DNA of 64,000 nucleotides from an uncultured Olsenella sp. (GTDB lineage: Bacteria > Actinomycetota > Coriobacteriia > Coriobacteriales > Atopobiaceae). The stretch covers positions 62,001 through 126,000 of the forward strand of contig CASEHX010000013.1 of the NCBI GenBank assembly GCA_949287905.1. The letters are read 5' to 3'. Shown piece after piece: positions 26,505 to 36,891 of this stretch (position 1 is its first letter; each line of letters begins with the position of its first letter). The position numbers were made by a program, and so were the translations under genes. A model generated the notes under the pieces. The model had not been told where the DNA came from. It searched no databases and saw nothing but the letters and a program-made list of their open reading frames with translations.

Positions 26505-27239
26505 CTACTCGTGAACGGGGAAGACGTTGGCGACCGTGTGGGTCTCCTCGTCCGTGCGCGGATCGATGTACTTGGCGGCGTTCTCCCACTGGCCGTAGTG
26601 ACCCATGGCGCCGGCGATGGCGTCCTCGGGGGTCTTGCCGGCCTTGAGGGCCTCGGTGAACTTGCCGAGGTTCAGGAACTCGAAGGCGATGATCTCGTTG
26701 TTCTCGTTGAGCGCCATGCGGGTGACGTAGCCCTGGGCGAGCTCGAGATAGCGGGCGCCCTTGGCCTTGGTGCCGAACATGGTGCCGACCTGCGTGCGCA
26801 GGCCCTTGCCGAGGTCGTCGAGGGAGGCGCCGACGGGCAGGCCGTCCTCGGAGAAGGCGGTCTGGGAGCGGCCGTAGACGATCTGGAGGAACAGCTCGCG
26901 CATGGCCACGTTGATGGCGTCGCAGACGAGGTCGGTGTTCAGGGCCTCGAGGATGGTCTTGCCCGGGAGGATCTCGGAGGCCATGGCGGCAGAGTGGGTC
27001 ATGCCGGAGCAGCCGAGGGTCTCGACGAGGCACTCCTCGATGACGCCCTCCTTGACGTTAAGGGTGAGCTTGCAGGCACCCTGCTGGGGCGCGCACCAAC
27101 CCACACCGTGCGTGAGGCCGGAGATGTCCTTGATCTCCTTGGCCTGGACCCACTTGCCCTCCTCGGGGATGGGCGCGGGGCCGTGATATGCGCCCTTGGC
27201 AACGGGGCACATATTCTCGACTTCTGCGGAATACTGCAT
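26505..27239 (-). CDS. NifU-like scaffold protein with GGGtGRT partner
   Basis: A 244-residue NifU/IscU-like protein with cysteines at CAPQQGAC, the LGCSGMTHSA segment and DLVCDAINVAMRE, corresponding to the Fe-S scaffold ligands. It is longer than IscU, with a C-terminal extension rich in Gly/Thr. It heads the two-gene operon with the GGGtGRT protein. A role in Fe-S or redox handling under anaerobic conditions is inferred from the pairing. Confidence 0.88.
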   Translation of the reverse strand: MQYSAEVENMCPVAKGAYHGPAPIPEEGKWVQAKEIKDISGLTHGVGWCAPQQGACKLTLNVKEGVIEECLVETLGCSGMTHSAAMASEILPGKTILEALNTDLVCDAINVAMRELFLQIVYGRSQTAFSEDGLPVGASLDDLGKGLRTQVGTMFGTKAKGARYLELAQGYVTRMALNENNEIIAFEFLNLGKFTEALKAGKTPEDAIAGAMGHYGQWENAAKYIDPRTDEETHTVANVFPVHE

Positions 27240-27363
27240 GTAGTGCTCCTCTCCGTAATACTCAGGCCTGCCATGCGACCGGCCTATTGCCAGTCCGTCT
27301 CTAGTTTACGGCAAAACGTGCGCCGAGAAGGGCGTGGCGGCGCTTCATTTGTCCTATTCCGGG

Positions 27364-27660
27364 CTAGCGGAAGATCTCTCGGTGCGTGCCCGTGCGCTGG
27401 AAGATGGCGAGCTCGTCGCGAACGGCCCATACGAGCAGCCAGTCTCCCACATTGCAGACATGGCACTCGTTCGAGCCTGCCCAAGCTCCGGAGAGACGGT
27501 GCATGTTGTGGCGCCGCACGAGCTCCTCTCGGGCTGCGAGGGTGTTCTCAAGGATGAGGCTAACGACCTCACGCAGGGGTGCGGTGTCGACCCCTCGCTT
27601 GACGAGGCGCTTGTAGTCGCGGTGGAACTTTGGGGCGAAGTCGGGGCGCAGGCGAGCCAT
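27364..27660 (-). CDS. YafQ/RelE-type toxin
   Basis: A 98-residue RelE-superfamily ribosome-dependent mRNA interferase. Motifs: FHRDYKRLVKRG near the N-terminus, HRLSGAWAGSNECHV in the middle and the C-terminal RTGTHREIF, which holds the catalytic histidine of YafQ-like toxins. Its ATG directly abuts the antitoxin stop (TAGATG), typical for tight translational coupling. Confidence 0.92.
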   Translation of the reverse strand: MARLRPDFAPKFHRDYKRLVKRGVDTAPLREVVSLILENTLAAREELVRRHNMHRLSGAWAGSNECHVCNVGDWLLVWAVRDELAIFQRTGTHREIFR

Positions 27661-27936
27661 CTAAAGCTCCAGGGCGGCGAACATCTCGGCGGCGGAAGAG
27701 TATCCCTTGATTTCGCCGCGAGCATGCGCCGCGAAGATCTCCTCGGTCTCGCGAATTGCCTCGAGGGAGTCTTCGTTGGGCTGCTCCCCGTCGAAGGTGA
27801 TGGGGATAGAGCCGGTGCGGACCATGTAGGTCCAGAAGGCGCGGGTCACCGACGCGAGGTCCAGCCCGAAGCTCCGTGCCACCTCGGAAGCCCCGGCCTT
27901 GAGGTTCTCGTCAACGCGGATCGCATAGCTGGTCAT
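27661..27936 (-). CDS. RelB/DinJ-type antitoxin
   Basis: A 91-residue antitoxin. The N-terminal SYAIRVDENLKAGASEVARSFGLD is a ribbon-helix-helix DNA-binding domain; the C-terminal helix (AAEMFAALEL) would wrap the toxin. The start has AGGAGC upstream. The pair probably represses itself through the gap with the divergent carrier gene, where GCATTACGTACATTGC (27968) is an imperfect palindrome. Confidence 0.92.
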   Translation of the reverse strand: MTSYAIRVDENLKAGASEVARSFGLDLASVTRAFWTYMVRTGSIPITFDGEQPNEDSLEAIRETEEIFAAHARGEIKGYSSAAEMFAALEL

Positions 27937-28018
27937 GGCTGCTCCTGTGTTACATCCATCGCACAACGCATTACGTACATTGCACAGTATACCATGGTCA
28001 AGACGAAGGGGGAGGCGC

Positions 28019-28024
28019 TATAAT
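28019..28024 (+). promoter_or_regulatory. TATAAT -10 close to DMT carrier start
   Basis: A consensus TATAAT ends only eight bases before the ATG at 28033. If used, the transcript would begin at or within a base or two of the start codon, giving a leaderless mRNA, a common mode in actinobacteria. Confidence 0.5.
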
Positions 28025-28032
28025 TCCGCCTC

Positions 28033-28956
28033 ATGAGTGCCGAGAAGGACATAAGGCGCGCCCCCGCGGGCGCCGTACCCATGTGGGCGTGGAAGCTCTC
28101 CCTGGCGGTGTGCGCCGCCATCTGGGGAGGCTCCTTCGTCGTCATGAAGGACACGCTGGACAACATCCCGCCGGCGTGGCTCATGGGCATCCGCTTTGCC
28201 GCGTCCGCCGTGATCGTGGGCGCGCTCTTCTGGCGCAAGCTGAGGGACAACCTCGACCGAAGCCACCTCGTGATGGGCGCCATCCTGGGCATTGCCTCGG
28301 GCGCCGCGTTCGTGGTGCAGAACATCGGCCTCGACGACACCACGCCGGGCAGAAACGCCTTCCTCACGGCAACCTACTGCGTGATGACGCCGTTCATCAA
28401 CTGGCTGATCGTGCGCCAGCGGCCCGGACGCAACAACGTTGTTGCGGCGCTTCTTGCCATCGTGGGCGTGGGGCTCGTGGCCCTGGGGGACGACCTCTCC
28501 CTCATCATGAGCGGCGGGGACTGGCTCACGCTCGTCTCGGCGGTGCTCTTTGCCGTGCACATCGTGCTCGTGGCGCGCTTCTCGTCCGCCCACGACGTCA
28601 TGACGCTCACGGTGGTGCAGCTCGCGATGAGCGCGGTGCTCGCGCTCGGTGTGGCCGCCTTCACGGAGCGGCCTCCGGCGCCGGAGGTCTTTGCCTCGGC
28701 GGACACGTGGTTCTCGCTGGGCTATCTCGTGCTGCTCTCGTCCTGCGTGTGCATGGTGTTCCAGAACCTGGGCCAGGCGCACGTGCCGCCTGCGCAGGCG
28801 TCTTTGCTGCTCTCGCTCGAGAGCGTCTTTGCCGTGGTGGCGAGCGTGCTCTTCTATCACGAGCTGGTCACGCCGCGCATCGCGATCGGCTTTGGCACGA
28901 TCTTCGTGGCCGTGCTCGTGAGCGAGCTCGGTGCGCGCCTGAATCGCGGCGAATAG
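28033..28956 (+). CDS. EamA/DMT-family transporter
   Basis: A 307-residue drug/metabolite transporter with ten predicted helices in two EamA repeats. Typical pieces: WGGSFVVMKDTLDNIPPAW in helix 1, the GAAFVVQNIGLDDTTPG loop, and PAQASLLLSLESVFAVVASVLFYHE near the end. The substrate is unknown; many members export amino acids. No Shine-Dalgarno site precedes the ATG, which agrees with leaderless transcription from 28019. Confidence 0.9.
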   Translation: MSAEKDIRRAPAGAVPMWAWKLSLAVCAAIWGGSFVVMKDTLDNIPPAWLMGIRFAASAVIVGALFWRKLRDNLDRSHLVMGAILGIASGAAFVVQNIGLDDTTPGRNAFLTATYCVMTPFINWLIVRQRPGRNNVVAALLAIVGVGLVALGDDLSLIMSGGDWLTLVSAVLFAVHIVLVARFSSAHDVMTLTVVQLAMSAVLALGVAAFTERPPAPEVFASADTWFSLGYLVLLSSCVCMVFQNLGQAHVPPAQASLLLSLESVFAVVASVLFYHELVTPRIAIGFGTIFVAVLVSELGARLNRGE

Positions 28957-28975
28957 GCGATGCCTCCTGCGGAAC

Positions 28976-29099
28976 CCCCGACTTTTGCACGAGCACATCG
29001 TTCTTCTCGCCTGGCGAGAAAAACAGGTCGGGCTGACTACCTTGTGCTATATGAAACGTAACTAGTATCAACGGGCGGCCGCTCGTGCAAAAGTCAGGG
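28976..29099. repeat. Long inverted repeat with GCACGAGC arms
   Basis: The arms 28976-28994 and 29081-29099 (CCCCGACTTTTGCACGAGC and its complement) pair over 19 bases with one mismatch. The interior has an A/T-rich part (ATATGAAACGTAACTAGTATC) and, unusually, CTTCTCGCC and GGCGAGAA placed as a small inverted pair at 29003-29020. After the right arm come two near-direct copies of GGGTTTGCGGCATTGG (29097 and 29138). Confidence 0.75.
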
Positions 29100-29201
29100 T
29101 TTGCGGCATTGGACGGATTTGGCACGGCGTCGAGCGGGGTTTGCGGCATTGGGCGGATCCGGCTGCGGCAGCGGGCGAGCCGGAAGGGAAGAGAGGGTCC
29201 C

Positions 29202-30101
29202 ATGATCCAGGAGTTTGGGGCGGAGCACGTCTTTGACAACCACTTTGAGCCGTGCGAGGCGGGCGAGAAGGACTACGTCCTGCACTTCCGCGACGGTAAG
29301 TGCCTCGCGCGCGTGTCGCACGTGGGCTCCGACGACGCGGACGCCGGCGACTCCGGGGAGGTCGTGGAGCTGCCGCGCCTGGGGGACTACCCGAGCGCCC
29401 CGGCAGAGGTGACCTATCTCTTCTCGCTCGGCGAGGAGCGCTTCTTCCTGGCCTTTGACGAGGACCTTGCCGCGCCGGCGGGCTTTGCCTACGAGTCGGT
29501 CAACTGGCTGCGCCGCGCGGAGCCGCAGCACCTGCTCTTTGCCGCGGCAACGGCCTCCCAGCTCAGCCGCTGGTATCAGGACAACCGCTTCTGCGGGCGC
29601 TGCGGCCACGCCACCGAGATCGCCCCCTCGAGTCGCGAGATCGTGTGCCCGGAGTGCGCGCACATCGTCTATCCCAAGATCTGCCCGGGCATCATCTGCG
29701 CCGTCACCCGCCTGGCCGACGACCCCGCGGACGACGCGATCGTGCTCACGCGCTACGCCGGCCGCACCACCGCGCTCTGGGCGCTCGTTGCCGGCTTCAC
29801 GGAGATCGGCGAGCCGCTCGAGGACACCGTGCGCCGCGAGGTCATGGAGGAGGTGGGCCTATCTGTCAAGAACCTGCGCTTCTACAAGAGCCAGCCCTGG
29901 GGGTTCACGGACACCCTGCTCGTGGGCTTCTGGTGCGAGGTGGACGGCGACCCCGCCATTACGGTCGACCGCCTCGAGCTCAAGGAGGCCCGCTGGTTCC
30001 GCCGCGGCGAGATGCCGCTCGAGCGCACGGGCGACCGCGCGAGCCTCACCGGCGAGATGATCGAGCGCTTCCGCACGATGGGCCGCGCCGCCTGGGAGTA
30101 G
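29202..30101 (+). CDS. nudC: NADH pyrophosphatase NudC
   Basis: A 299-residue Nudix hydrolase of the NudC type. It has the middle zinc ribbon (FCGRCGH...CPECAH near residues 135-155) followed by YPKICPGIICAV and the Nudix box GFTEIGEPLEDTVRREVMEE. The SQPWGFTDTLLVGFW motif is the NudC array specifying NAD(H). It hydrolyses NADH and removes NAD caps from RNA. The start follows GAGAGGG; a longer frame from 29085 begins inside the repeat and is rejected. Confidence 0.95.
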   Translation: MIQEFGAEHVFDNHFEPCEAGEKDYVLHFRDGKCLARVSHVGSDDADAGDSGEVVELPRLGDYPSAPAEVTYLFSLGEERFFLAFDEDLAAPAGFAYESVNWLRRAEPQHLLFAAATASQLSRWYQDNRFCGRCGHATEIAPSSREIVCPECAHIVYPKICPGIICAVTRLADDPADDAIVLTRYAGRTTALWALVAGFTEIGEPLEDTVRREVMEEVGLSVKNLRFYKSQPWGFTDTLLVGFWCEVDGDPAITVDRLELKEARWFRRGEMPLERTGDRASLTGEMIERFRTMGRAAWE

Positions 30102-30236
30102 GGACCGTTCGCCGACCTTCTCGGGGATGATTGTTTCGGCTGCAAAACCTTTTCGTAACCAGACGCGCAACTGTGGGAAACTCGCCCTATCGCTATCGCG
30201 CCCGACGGGGCGCATCTGACCACGAGGGGGTAGGGC

Positions 30237-30329
30237 ATGGATCGCCGCGCTGCAGCTGACGCTTTTGTTTCTCGGCACGCTCTTGCCCTTCTCGCCCTCA
30301 ACCTGCTCTCGCTACCCGGCGCGCGCTAG
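30237..30329 (+). CDS. Leucine-rich leader peptide of the leu operon
   Basis: A 30-codon open frame starting at ATG 30237 with a strong GAGGGGG site. Its second half reads LALLALNLLSLPGAR: seven leucines in eleven residues. It ends 102 bases before leuA. This is the hallmark of a ribosome-mediated attenuation leader: ribosome stalling at leucine codons under starvation would favour read-through into leuA. Codons include CTT, CTC, CTG and CTA, so no single rare leucine tRNA dominates. Confidence 0.82.
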   Translation: MDRRAAADAFVSRHALALLALNLLSLPGAR

Positions 30330-30388
30330 GGCTCCGCTCACCTGGCGCGCGCATGAGCCTTGTCCCTTGCGGGCGAGGCGTTTTTTCT
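30330..30388 (+). terminator. Candidate leu attenuator
   Basis: Downstream of the leader stop, a G/C-rich stretch (GCGGGCGAGGCG at 30369) runs into TTTTTT at 30381-30386. Its GGGCGAG can pair with CTCGCCC inside the leucine codons (30291), and the two GGCGCGCGC blocks (30318 and 30344) can form a competing structure. The exact alternating stems were not folded. Confidence 0.5.
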
Positions 30389-30431
30389 GAGCACGCAGAC
30401 CCCCGTGAAGGCCAACGAGAAAGGCACCCAC

Positions 30432-31967
30432 ATGACCAGGAAGATTCACATCTTTGACACCACCCTGCGCGACGGCGAGCAGAGCCCCGGCGCGTCCATG
30501 AACACCGAGGAGAAGCTCATCATCGCCCAGCAGCTCATCCGCATGGGCGTGGACGTCATCGAGGCGGGCTTCCCCATCTCCTCGCCGGGCGACTTCCGCT
30601 CCGTGCAGGAGATCGGCCGCATCGCGGGCGACGACTGCGTGGTCTGCGGCCTCACACGTGCCGTCGAGAAGGACATCGACCGCGCGGCCGAGGCTCTGGC
30701 AACCGCCAAGCGTCCGCGCATCCACACTGGCCTCGGCGTCTCGCCGAGCCACCTGCGCGACAAGCTGCGCATCACCGAGGATGAGTGCGTCGAGCGCGCC
30801 ATCCACTGCGTGGAGTACGCCAAGAAGTACGTCGAGGACGTCGAGTTCTACGCCGAGGACGCCGGCCGCGCCGACCAGGCGTTCCTCGAGCGCGTGATCC
30901 AAGCCGTCGTGAAGGCCGGTGCCACCGTCGTGAACATCCCGGACACCACGGGCTACCAGCTGCCCGAGGACTTCGGCCGCCGCATCAAGGGCCTCGCGGA
31001 CAACGTCATCGGCATCGAGAACGTCATCATCTCCGTGCACACCCACAACGACCTCGGCATGGCCACGGCGCTCGCCCTCCAGGGCGTCAAGAACGGTGCC
31101 CGCCAGATCGAGTGCACGATCAACGGCCTGGGCGAGCGCGCCGGCAACACCGCGCTCGAGGAGGTCGTCATGGCCATCAAGATGCACGGCGAGGAGCTGG
31201 ACGCCCACACGGACGTCGTGACCCAGGAGCTCACCCGCGCGAGCCACCTGGTCTCTCGCATCACGGGCATGAGCGTCCAGGCAAACAAGGCCATCGTGGG
31301 CGCCAACGCCTTCGCGCACTCCTCGGGCATCCACCAGGACGGCGTCCTCAAGGCCCGCGACACCTACGAGATCATCGACCCCGCCGACGTGGGCGCGGCC
31401 GGCTCCGAGATCATCCTCTCGGCACGCTCCGGCCACGCCGCGCTGCGCCATCGCCTGGCCGAGCTGGGCTACACCTTCGAGGACGCCGAGTTCGACGAGG
31501 TCTACCAGCGCTTCCTGGAGATCGCGGACCAGAAGAAGGAGGTCTACGACGAGGACCTCGAGTCCATGGTCCAGGAGCGCCAGCGCGACGTCGCGGCCGT
31601 CTACACGCTCGAGGCGCTGCAGGTCTCCTGCGGCGACCCGCTGATCCCCACGGCCACGGCCACGATCACCGACGAGCTGGGCGTGCGCCACGTGGTCGCC
31701 GCCACCGGCTCCGGCCCCGTGGACGCCGCGTACAAGGCCATCGACAAGGTCGTGGCGGTCCACGGCGATCTCGCGGAGTTCTCCGTCAAGGCCATCACCC
31801 GCGGTATCGACGCCATCGGCGAGGTCACGGCGCGCATTCAGGCCGAGGACGGCAAGATCTACACCGGTCGCGGCGCGGACAACGACATCATCGTCTCCAG
31901 CGCCAAGGCCTACGTGAACGCCATCAACCGCATGATCCAGACCGCCCGCTCCAAGGAGGGTAAGTAG
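30432..31967 (+). CDS. leuA: 2-isopropylmalate synthase
   Basis: A 511-residue LeuA. The N-terminal [17 protein letters not shown] is the HMGL/IPMS signature; the [14 protein letters not shown] motif gives the metal-binding histidines, and [14 protein letters not shown] is the second signature. A C-terminal LeuA dimer/allosteric domain (about 370-505) binds leucine for feedback inhibition. It condenses acetyl-CoA and 2-oxoisovalerate, the first step to leucine. The start at 30432 follows GAGAAAGG. It opens the leu operon and is preceded by the leader peptide. Confidence 0.97.
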   Translation: MTRKIHIFDTTLRDGEQSPGASMNTEEKLIIAQQLIRMGVDVIEAGFPISSPGDFRSVQEIGRIAGDDCVVCGLTRAVEKDIDRAAEALATAKRPRIHTGLGVSPSHLRDKLRITEDECVERAIHCVEYAKKYVEDVEFYAEDAGRADQAFLERVIQAVVKAGATVVNIPDTTGYQLPEDFGRRIKGLADNVIGIENVIISVHTHNDLGMATALALQGVKNGARQIECTINGLGERAGNTALEEVVMAIKMHGEELDAHTDVVTQELTRASHLVSRITGMSVQANKAIVGANAFAHSSGIHQDGVLKARDTYEIIDPADVGAAGSEIILSARSGHAALRHRLAELGYTFEDAEFDEVYQRFLEIADQKKEVYDEDLESMVQERQRDVAAVYTLEALQVSCGDPLIPTATATITDELGVRHVVAATGSGPVDAAYKAIDKVVAVHGDLAEFSVKAITRGIDAIGEVTARIQAEDGKIYTGRGADNDIIVSSAKAYVNAINRMIQTARSKEGK

Positions 31968-32011
31968 CGGCTAGTAGTTGTTCTCGCTGCCGTAGCCATC
32001 ATCGAGCTGCC

Positions 32012-32083
32012 GCCGGCGCCGTCCTTCTCGCCCGGCGATTTCTGAGCGAAGCGAAGTGAGCCGGGGAGAAGGACGGCGCCGGC
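32012..32083. repeat. Inverted repeat between leuA and leuC
   Basis: The arms 32012-32035 and 32061-32083 pair almost completely (one extra base) and carry CTTCTCGCCC on one side and GGGGAGAAGG on the other. The centre (TCTGAGCGAAGCGAAGTGAG) only loosely resembles the GCTTGC-core family. The leuC ribosome site follows directly, so it may tune leuC expression or protect leuA mRNA. Confidence 0.78.
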
Positions 32084-32100
32084 ACCACGGAAGGAGAGAC

Positions 32101-33363
32101 ATGGCACGCCCCATGACCATGGCCGAGAAGATCCTCGCCGCCCACGCCGGGCTCGAGGAGGTCGTCCCCGGCCAGCTCGTCGAGTGCGACCTCGACCTCG
32201 TGCTCGCCAACGACATCACGGCCCCCATCGCCATCAAGACCGTGCGCGAGATCGGTGCCGGCGTCTTTGACAAGGACAAGATCTGCCTCGTGCCGGATCA
32301 CTACGCCCCCAACAAGGACATCAAGAGCGCCGAGCAGACCAAGGTCACGCGCGACTTTGCCCACGAGTACGAGATCACGCACTACTACGAGCAGGGTTGC
32401 ATGGGCATCGAGCACGCGCTTCTCCCCGAGCGCGGCGTCGTGGTCCCCGGCGACCTCATGATCGGCGCGGACTCCCACACCTGCACCTACGGCGGCATCG
32501 GCGCCTTCTCCACCGGCGTGGGCTCCACGGACGCCGGCGTGGGCATGGCAACCGGCCGCGCCTGGTTCAAGGTCCCCGAGACCATCCGCATCGTCGTCGA
32601 CGGCGAGCTCCCCGAGGGCGCGAGCGCCAAGGACGTCATCCTCTACGTCATCGGCAAGATCGGCGTGGACGGCGCGCTCTACTGTGCGATGGAGTTCGCG
32701 GGCTCCACGATCGAGGCGCTCTCGGTGGAGGGTCGCCTCACCATTGCCAACATGGCCATCGAGGCGGGCGGCAAGGCCGGTCTCTTTGAGGTCGACGACA
32801 AGTGCCGCGAGTACGTGAGCCGCCGCACCAAGCGTCCCTTCGTCGAGTACCACCCCGACCCGGACGCCACCTACAAGCAGGTCATCCACATCGACGCCGC
32901 GGACATCGTGCCCACCGTCTCCTGGCCGCACCTGCCGAGCAACACCCACCCGGTCGCCGAGAGCCGCGACATCAAGATCGACCAGGTCGTCATTGGCTCC
33001 TGCACCAACGGCCGCATCGAGGACATGCGCGCCGCGGCCGAGGTGCTCTGCGGCCGCACCGTCGCCGACGGGGTGCGCTGCATCATCATCCCCGCCACCC
33101 AGGGCGTCTGGCTCGACTGCGTGCACGAGGGCCTGATGGACATCTTCATCAACGCCCACTGCGTGGTCTCCACGCCCACCTGCGGTCCCTGCCTGGGTGG
33201 CTACATGGGCATCCTCGCGGCGGGGGAGAAGTGCGTCTCCACCACCAACCGCAACTTCGTCGGCCGCATGGGCGACCCCACGTCCGAGGTCTACCTGGCG
33301 AGCCCTGCCGTCGCGGCCGCGTCGGCCGTCGCGGGGCACATCGCGCTGCCGAGCGACCTGTAA
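32101..33363 (+). CDS. leuC: 3-isopropylmalate dehydratase large subunit
   Basis: A 420-residue aconitase-family large subunit of the shorter homoaconitase-like LeuC type. The Fe-S ligands are in VIGSCTNGR (about residue 300) and [11 protein letters not shown] (about 360). The substrate region [19 protein letters not shown] is conserved. It isomerises 2- to 3-isopropylmalate together with LeuD, encoded at 35202. The start has GGAAGGAGAG upstream. LeuD is not adjacent: a DapB-like gene and three hairpins lie between. Confidence 0.96.
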   Translation: MARPMTMAEKILAAHAGLEEVVPGQLVECDLDLVLANDITAPIAIKTVREIGAGVFDKDKICLVPDHYAPNKDIKSAEQTKVTRDFAHEYEITHYYEQGCMGIEHALLPERGVVVPGDLMIGADSHTCTYGGIGAFSTGVGSTDAGVGMATGRAWFKVPETIRIVVDGELPEGASAKDVILYVIGKIGVDGALYCAMEFAGSTIEALSVEGRLTIANMAIEAGGKAGLFEVDDKCREYVSRRTKRPFVEYHPDPDATYKQVIHIDAADIVPTVSWPHLPSNTHPVAESRDIKIDQVVIGSCTNGRIEDMRAAAEVLCGRTVADGVRCIIIPATQGVWLDCVHEGLMDIFINAHCVVSTPTCGPCLGGYMGILAAGEKCVSTTNRNFVGRMGDPTSEVYLASPAVAAASAVAGHIALPSDL

Positions 33364-33372
33364 GTCCGACCG

Positions 33373-33450
33373 GGCGGCCCGGCGATCTTCTCTCCAGCCC
33401 AGATAGTTTGCTTCGCAAAAACTCGCTGGCGAGAAGGTCCCCGGGCCGCC
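33373..33450. repeat. Inverted repeat A after leuC
   Basis: Arms 33373-33397 and 33426-33450, about 25 pairs with four mismatches. The centre CCAGATAGTTTGCTTCGCAAAAACTCGC has an inner TTTGC/GCAAA stem. The right arm carries GGCGAGAAGG. Confidence 0.82.
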
Positions 33451-33474
33451 CTCTTGCTCTCGAGGTTGCATTCG

Positions 33475-33550
33475 GGAGCCCCCGGCCCTTCTCTCCAGCT
33501 CAGACAGTTTGCTGTGCAAAAACTCGCTGGCGAGAAGGGCCGGGGGCTCC
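33475..33550. repeat. Inverted repeat B after leuC
   Basis: Arms 33475-33498 and 33527-33550: 24 pairs with one mismatch. The centre (CTCAGACAGTTTGC, TGT, GCAAAAACTCG) is nearly the same as in repeat A 25 bases upstream, while the outer half of the arm is different. The remaining 280 bases before the next gene hold no recognised feature except its AAGGAGG ribosome site. Confidence 0.85.
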
Positions 33551-33830
33551 CTGCTGCGCATCCGGCAGACGGCCAGCCATGGGACCTGCGGTGGGCGGTT
33601 CGCCGGCGGGCGGGCTCTTGCCGAGGGGGTTGGGCTGGGCGTCTCCCAGCTGCGGTTCAGTGATGTGGGCGGGTCGTGGTCGTAACGACGTCGACTGTGC
33701 CGCTCGCGTCGGGTTTCTCGCCGTTTGGCGCTCGGGTTTCGACGCCCGCGGCTTTCTTCCGAGTTCGGACGATTTGGGGCATATAGTCGCTCCAAAGGCC
33801 CGTTGGGGCACGTCCGAACAAGGAGGCACC

Positions 33831-34856
33831 ATGGAGAAGGTCAAGGTTGTCCAGTACGGCTGCGGCAAGATGAGCAAGTACATCCTCCGCTACCTCTACG
33901 AGCACGGCGCGCAGATCGTGGGCGCCATCGACGTGGACCCGGCGGTCGTGGGCCAGGACGTGGGCGACTTCGCGGGCCTGGGCGTCAAGACCGGCATCGT
34001 CATCTCCGACGACGCGGACAAGGTCCTCGACGAGTGCGACGCGGACGTGGCCGTGGTCACCCTCTTCAGCTTCATTAGTGACATCTACGACCACGTGGAG
34101 AAGTGCGTGGCCCGCGGCATCAACGTGATCACCACCTGCGAGGAGGCCATCTACCCCTGGACCACCGCCGCGGCGCAGATCAACCGCCTCGACGCGCTTG
34201 CCAAGGAGACCGGCTGCACCATCACCGGCAGCGGCATGCAGGACATCTACTGGATCAACATGGTCGGTCTCGTTGCCGGCGGCATCAACAGGATCGAGAA
34301 GATCAAGGGCGCCTATAGCTACAACGTGGACGAGTACGGCCTGGCGCTCGCCAACGCGCATGGCTGCGACCTCACGCCCGAGGAGTTTGAGGCCAAGATC
34401 GCGCACCCGGCGGAGTTCGAGCCGTCCTACGCCTGGAACGCCGTCGAGGCCATCTGCAACAAGCTCGGCCTCACGATCAAGTCCATCGAGCAGAAGCACG
34501 TCCCGTACGTCGCCGAGACGGATACCTACTCAGAGACCCTCGGCAAGACCATCGAGGCCGGGCGCTGCCTCGGCATGTCCGCCGTGGTCACCGCCGAGAC
34601 CATGCAGGGCATCACCGTGGAGGAGGAGACCATCGGCAAGGTCTACGGCCCCGACGACGGCGACATGTGCGACTGGTGGATCTCCGGCGAGCCCGACACC
34701 GAGTTCCACGTGGTCAAGCCCGCGACGGTCGAGCACACCTGCGCCACGATCGTGAACCGCATCCCGCAGCTGCTCATGGCCCCGTGCGGCTACGTCACGG
34801 CCGACCAGCTCGAGCCCAACGCCTATCTCACCTACCCGATGGAGTTCTACTGCTAG
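33831..34856 (+). CDS. DapB-like / diaminopentanoate-dehydrogenase-like oxidoreductase
   Basis: A 341-residue NAD(P)-binding protein. The Rossmann start is [23 protein letters not shown], with [15 protein letters not shown] as the second strand. The overall layout matches the dihydrodipicolinate-reductase-like family that includes 2,4-diaminopentanoate dehydrogenase and related amine dehydrogenases, about 340 residues long. It is not standard DapB, which is about 100 residues shorter. It starts behind AAGGAGG. It sits inside the leucine operon between leuC and leuD, so a substrate related to branched-chain or amino-acid metabolism is possible but unproven. Confidence 0.72.
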   Translation: MEKVKVVQYGCGKMSKYILRYLYEHGAQIVGAIDVDPAVVGQDVGDFAGLGVKTGIVISDDADKVLDECDADVAVVTLFSFISDIYDHVEKCVARGINVITTCEEAIYPWTTAAAQINRLDALAKETGCTITGSGMQDIYWINMVGLVAGGINRIEKIKGAYSYNVDEYGLALANAHGCDLTPEEFEAKIAHPAEFEPSYAWNAVEAICNKLGLTIKSIEQKHVPYVAETDTYSETLGKTIEAGRCLGMSAVVTAETMQGITVEEETIGKVYGPDDGDMCDWWISGEPDTEFHVVKPATVEHTCATIVNRIPQLLMAPCGYVTADQLEPNAYLTYPMEFYC

Positions 34857-34895
34857 GCGAGCCAGCCCGCGCGCACGACCGCCCGTCCTTTCCCA

Positions 34896-34927
34896 CCCCC
34901 GGCGCCCCTTCCCCCTGGCGCCGGGGG
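34896..34927 (+). terminator. Hairpin after DapB-like gene
   Basis: CCCCCGGCGCC (34896) pairs perfectly with GGCGCCGGGGG (to 34927). It lies 40 bases after the stop. No U-tract follows; the rest of the 345-base gap holds a TAGAAT box at 35008 and the inverted repeat at 35107. Confidence 0.7.
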
Positions 34928-35106
34928 TACTTGCTTGCGCCCGACGCCTTACGTTAAGGCTCGAAGAATAGCTCCGGCCCCCTGCGTCCGCCAGACACCC
35001 CGCTGGTTAGAATGAGCCGCGACTGGATTATCTGGGTGGAGGTCCGCATGGCGCGATCCGCGTCAGACGGTTCCTTCGCCACCCGCGCGTTCTTCTCGGC
35101 TGCGCA

Positions 35107-35177
35107 GGGTCGTGGGACATGTCCCGCGCGCAGTTTTGCGAAGCAACTGTTTGAGCACGGGGCATGTCCCACGACCC
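35107..35177. repeat. Inverted repeat before leuD, GCTTGC-core family
   Basis: Arms 35107-35124 and 35160-35177 (GGGTCGTGGGACATGTCC and its complement) with one mismatch. The centre, read on the minus strand, is GTGCTCAAACAGTTGC, TTC, GCAAAACTGCGCGC, close to that at 17341. It ends 24 bases before the leuD ATG. Confidence 0.82.
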
Positions 35178-35201
35178 GGGCACCTGGCAGAAAGGACAAC
35201 G

Positions 35202-35708
35202 ATGCAGTTCAAGGGAACCGTCTTCCGCTACGGGCGCGACATCGACACCGACGTGATCATTCCGGCGCGCTACCTCAACACGTCGGACCCGGCCGAGCTC
35301 GCCAAGCACTGCCTCGAGGATCTTGACCCCACGTTCGTGAGCCGCGTGAAGCCCGGTGACATCGTGGTGGCCGATGAGAACTTTGGCTGCGGGTCCTCCC
35401 GCGAGCACGCCCCCGTGGCCATCAAGGCGGCGGGCGTCTCCTGCGTCATCGCCAAGAGCTTTGCGCGCATCTTCTACCGCAACTCCATCAACATGGGCCT
35501 TCCCATCCTCGAGTGCCCCGACGCCGTGGACGCCATCGAGAACGGCGACGTGGTCTCCGTGGACGCGGACACCGGCACCATCACCGACGAGACGACGGGC
35601 GCCAAGTTCCAGGCGCAGCCGTTCCCGCCGTTCATCCAGGAGATCATCAACGACGGCGGCCTCGTGGCGCGCACCAAGCGCGTGATGGCCGAGAAGGGCG
35701 GCAACTAG
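35202..35708 (+). CDS. leuD: 3-isopropylmalate dehydratase small subunit
   Basis: A 168-residue LeuD. Signature parts: [20 protein letters not shown] near the start, and [19 protein letters not shown], the swivelling-domain loop. It forms the heterodimer with LeuC. The start follows AGAAAGGAC. leuB begins one base after its stop. Confidence 0.96.
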   Translation: MQFKGTVFRYGRDIDTDVIIPARYLNTSDPAELAKHCLEDLDPTFVSRVKPGDIVVADENFGCGSSREHAPVAIKAAGVSCVIAKSFARIFYRNSINMGLPILECPDAVDAIENGDVVSVDADTGTITDETTGAKFQAQPFPPFIQEIINDGGLVARTKRVMAEKGGN

Positions 35709-35709
35709 C

Positions 35710-36840
<1,131 letters not shown>

Positions 36841-36891
36841 ACGTGACCGGCGGTGCGTCGCGTGGGATCCGACCCTCGGCCTTTCTCGCCG

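Noticed and set aside
25458..27557. 699-residue open frame opposite the GGGtGRT/NifU-like operon
   Set aside because: Antisense to two firmly recognised genes, ends in the toxin region, no domain.
35012..35326. Leader peptide or small gene before leuD ([11 protein letters not shown]...)
   Set aside because: It runs through the inverted repeat and into leuD in another frame, and lacks a leucine or valine run that would suggest attenuation.
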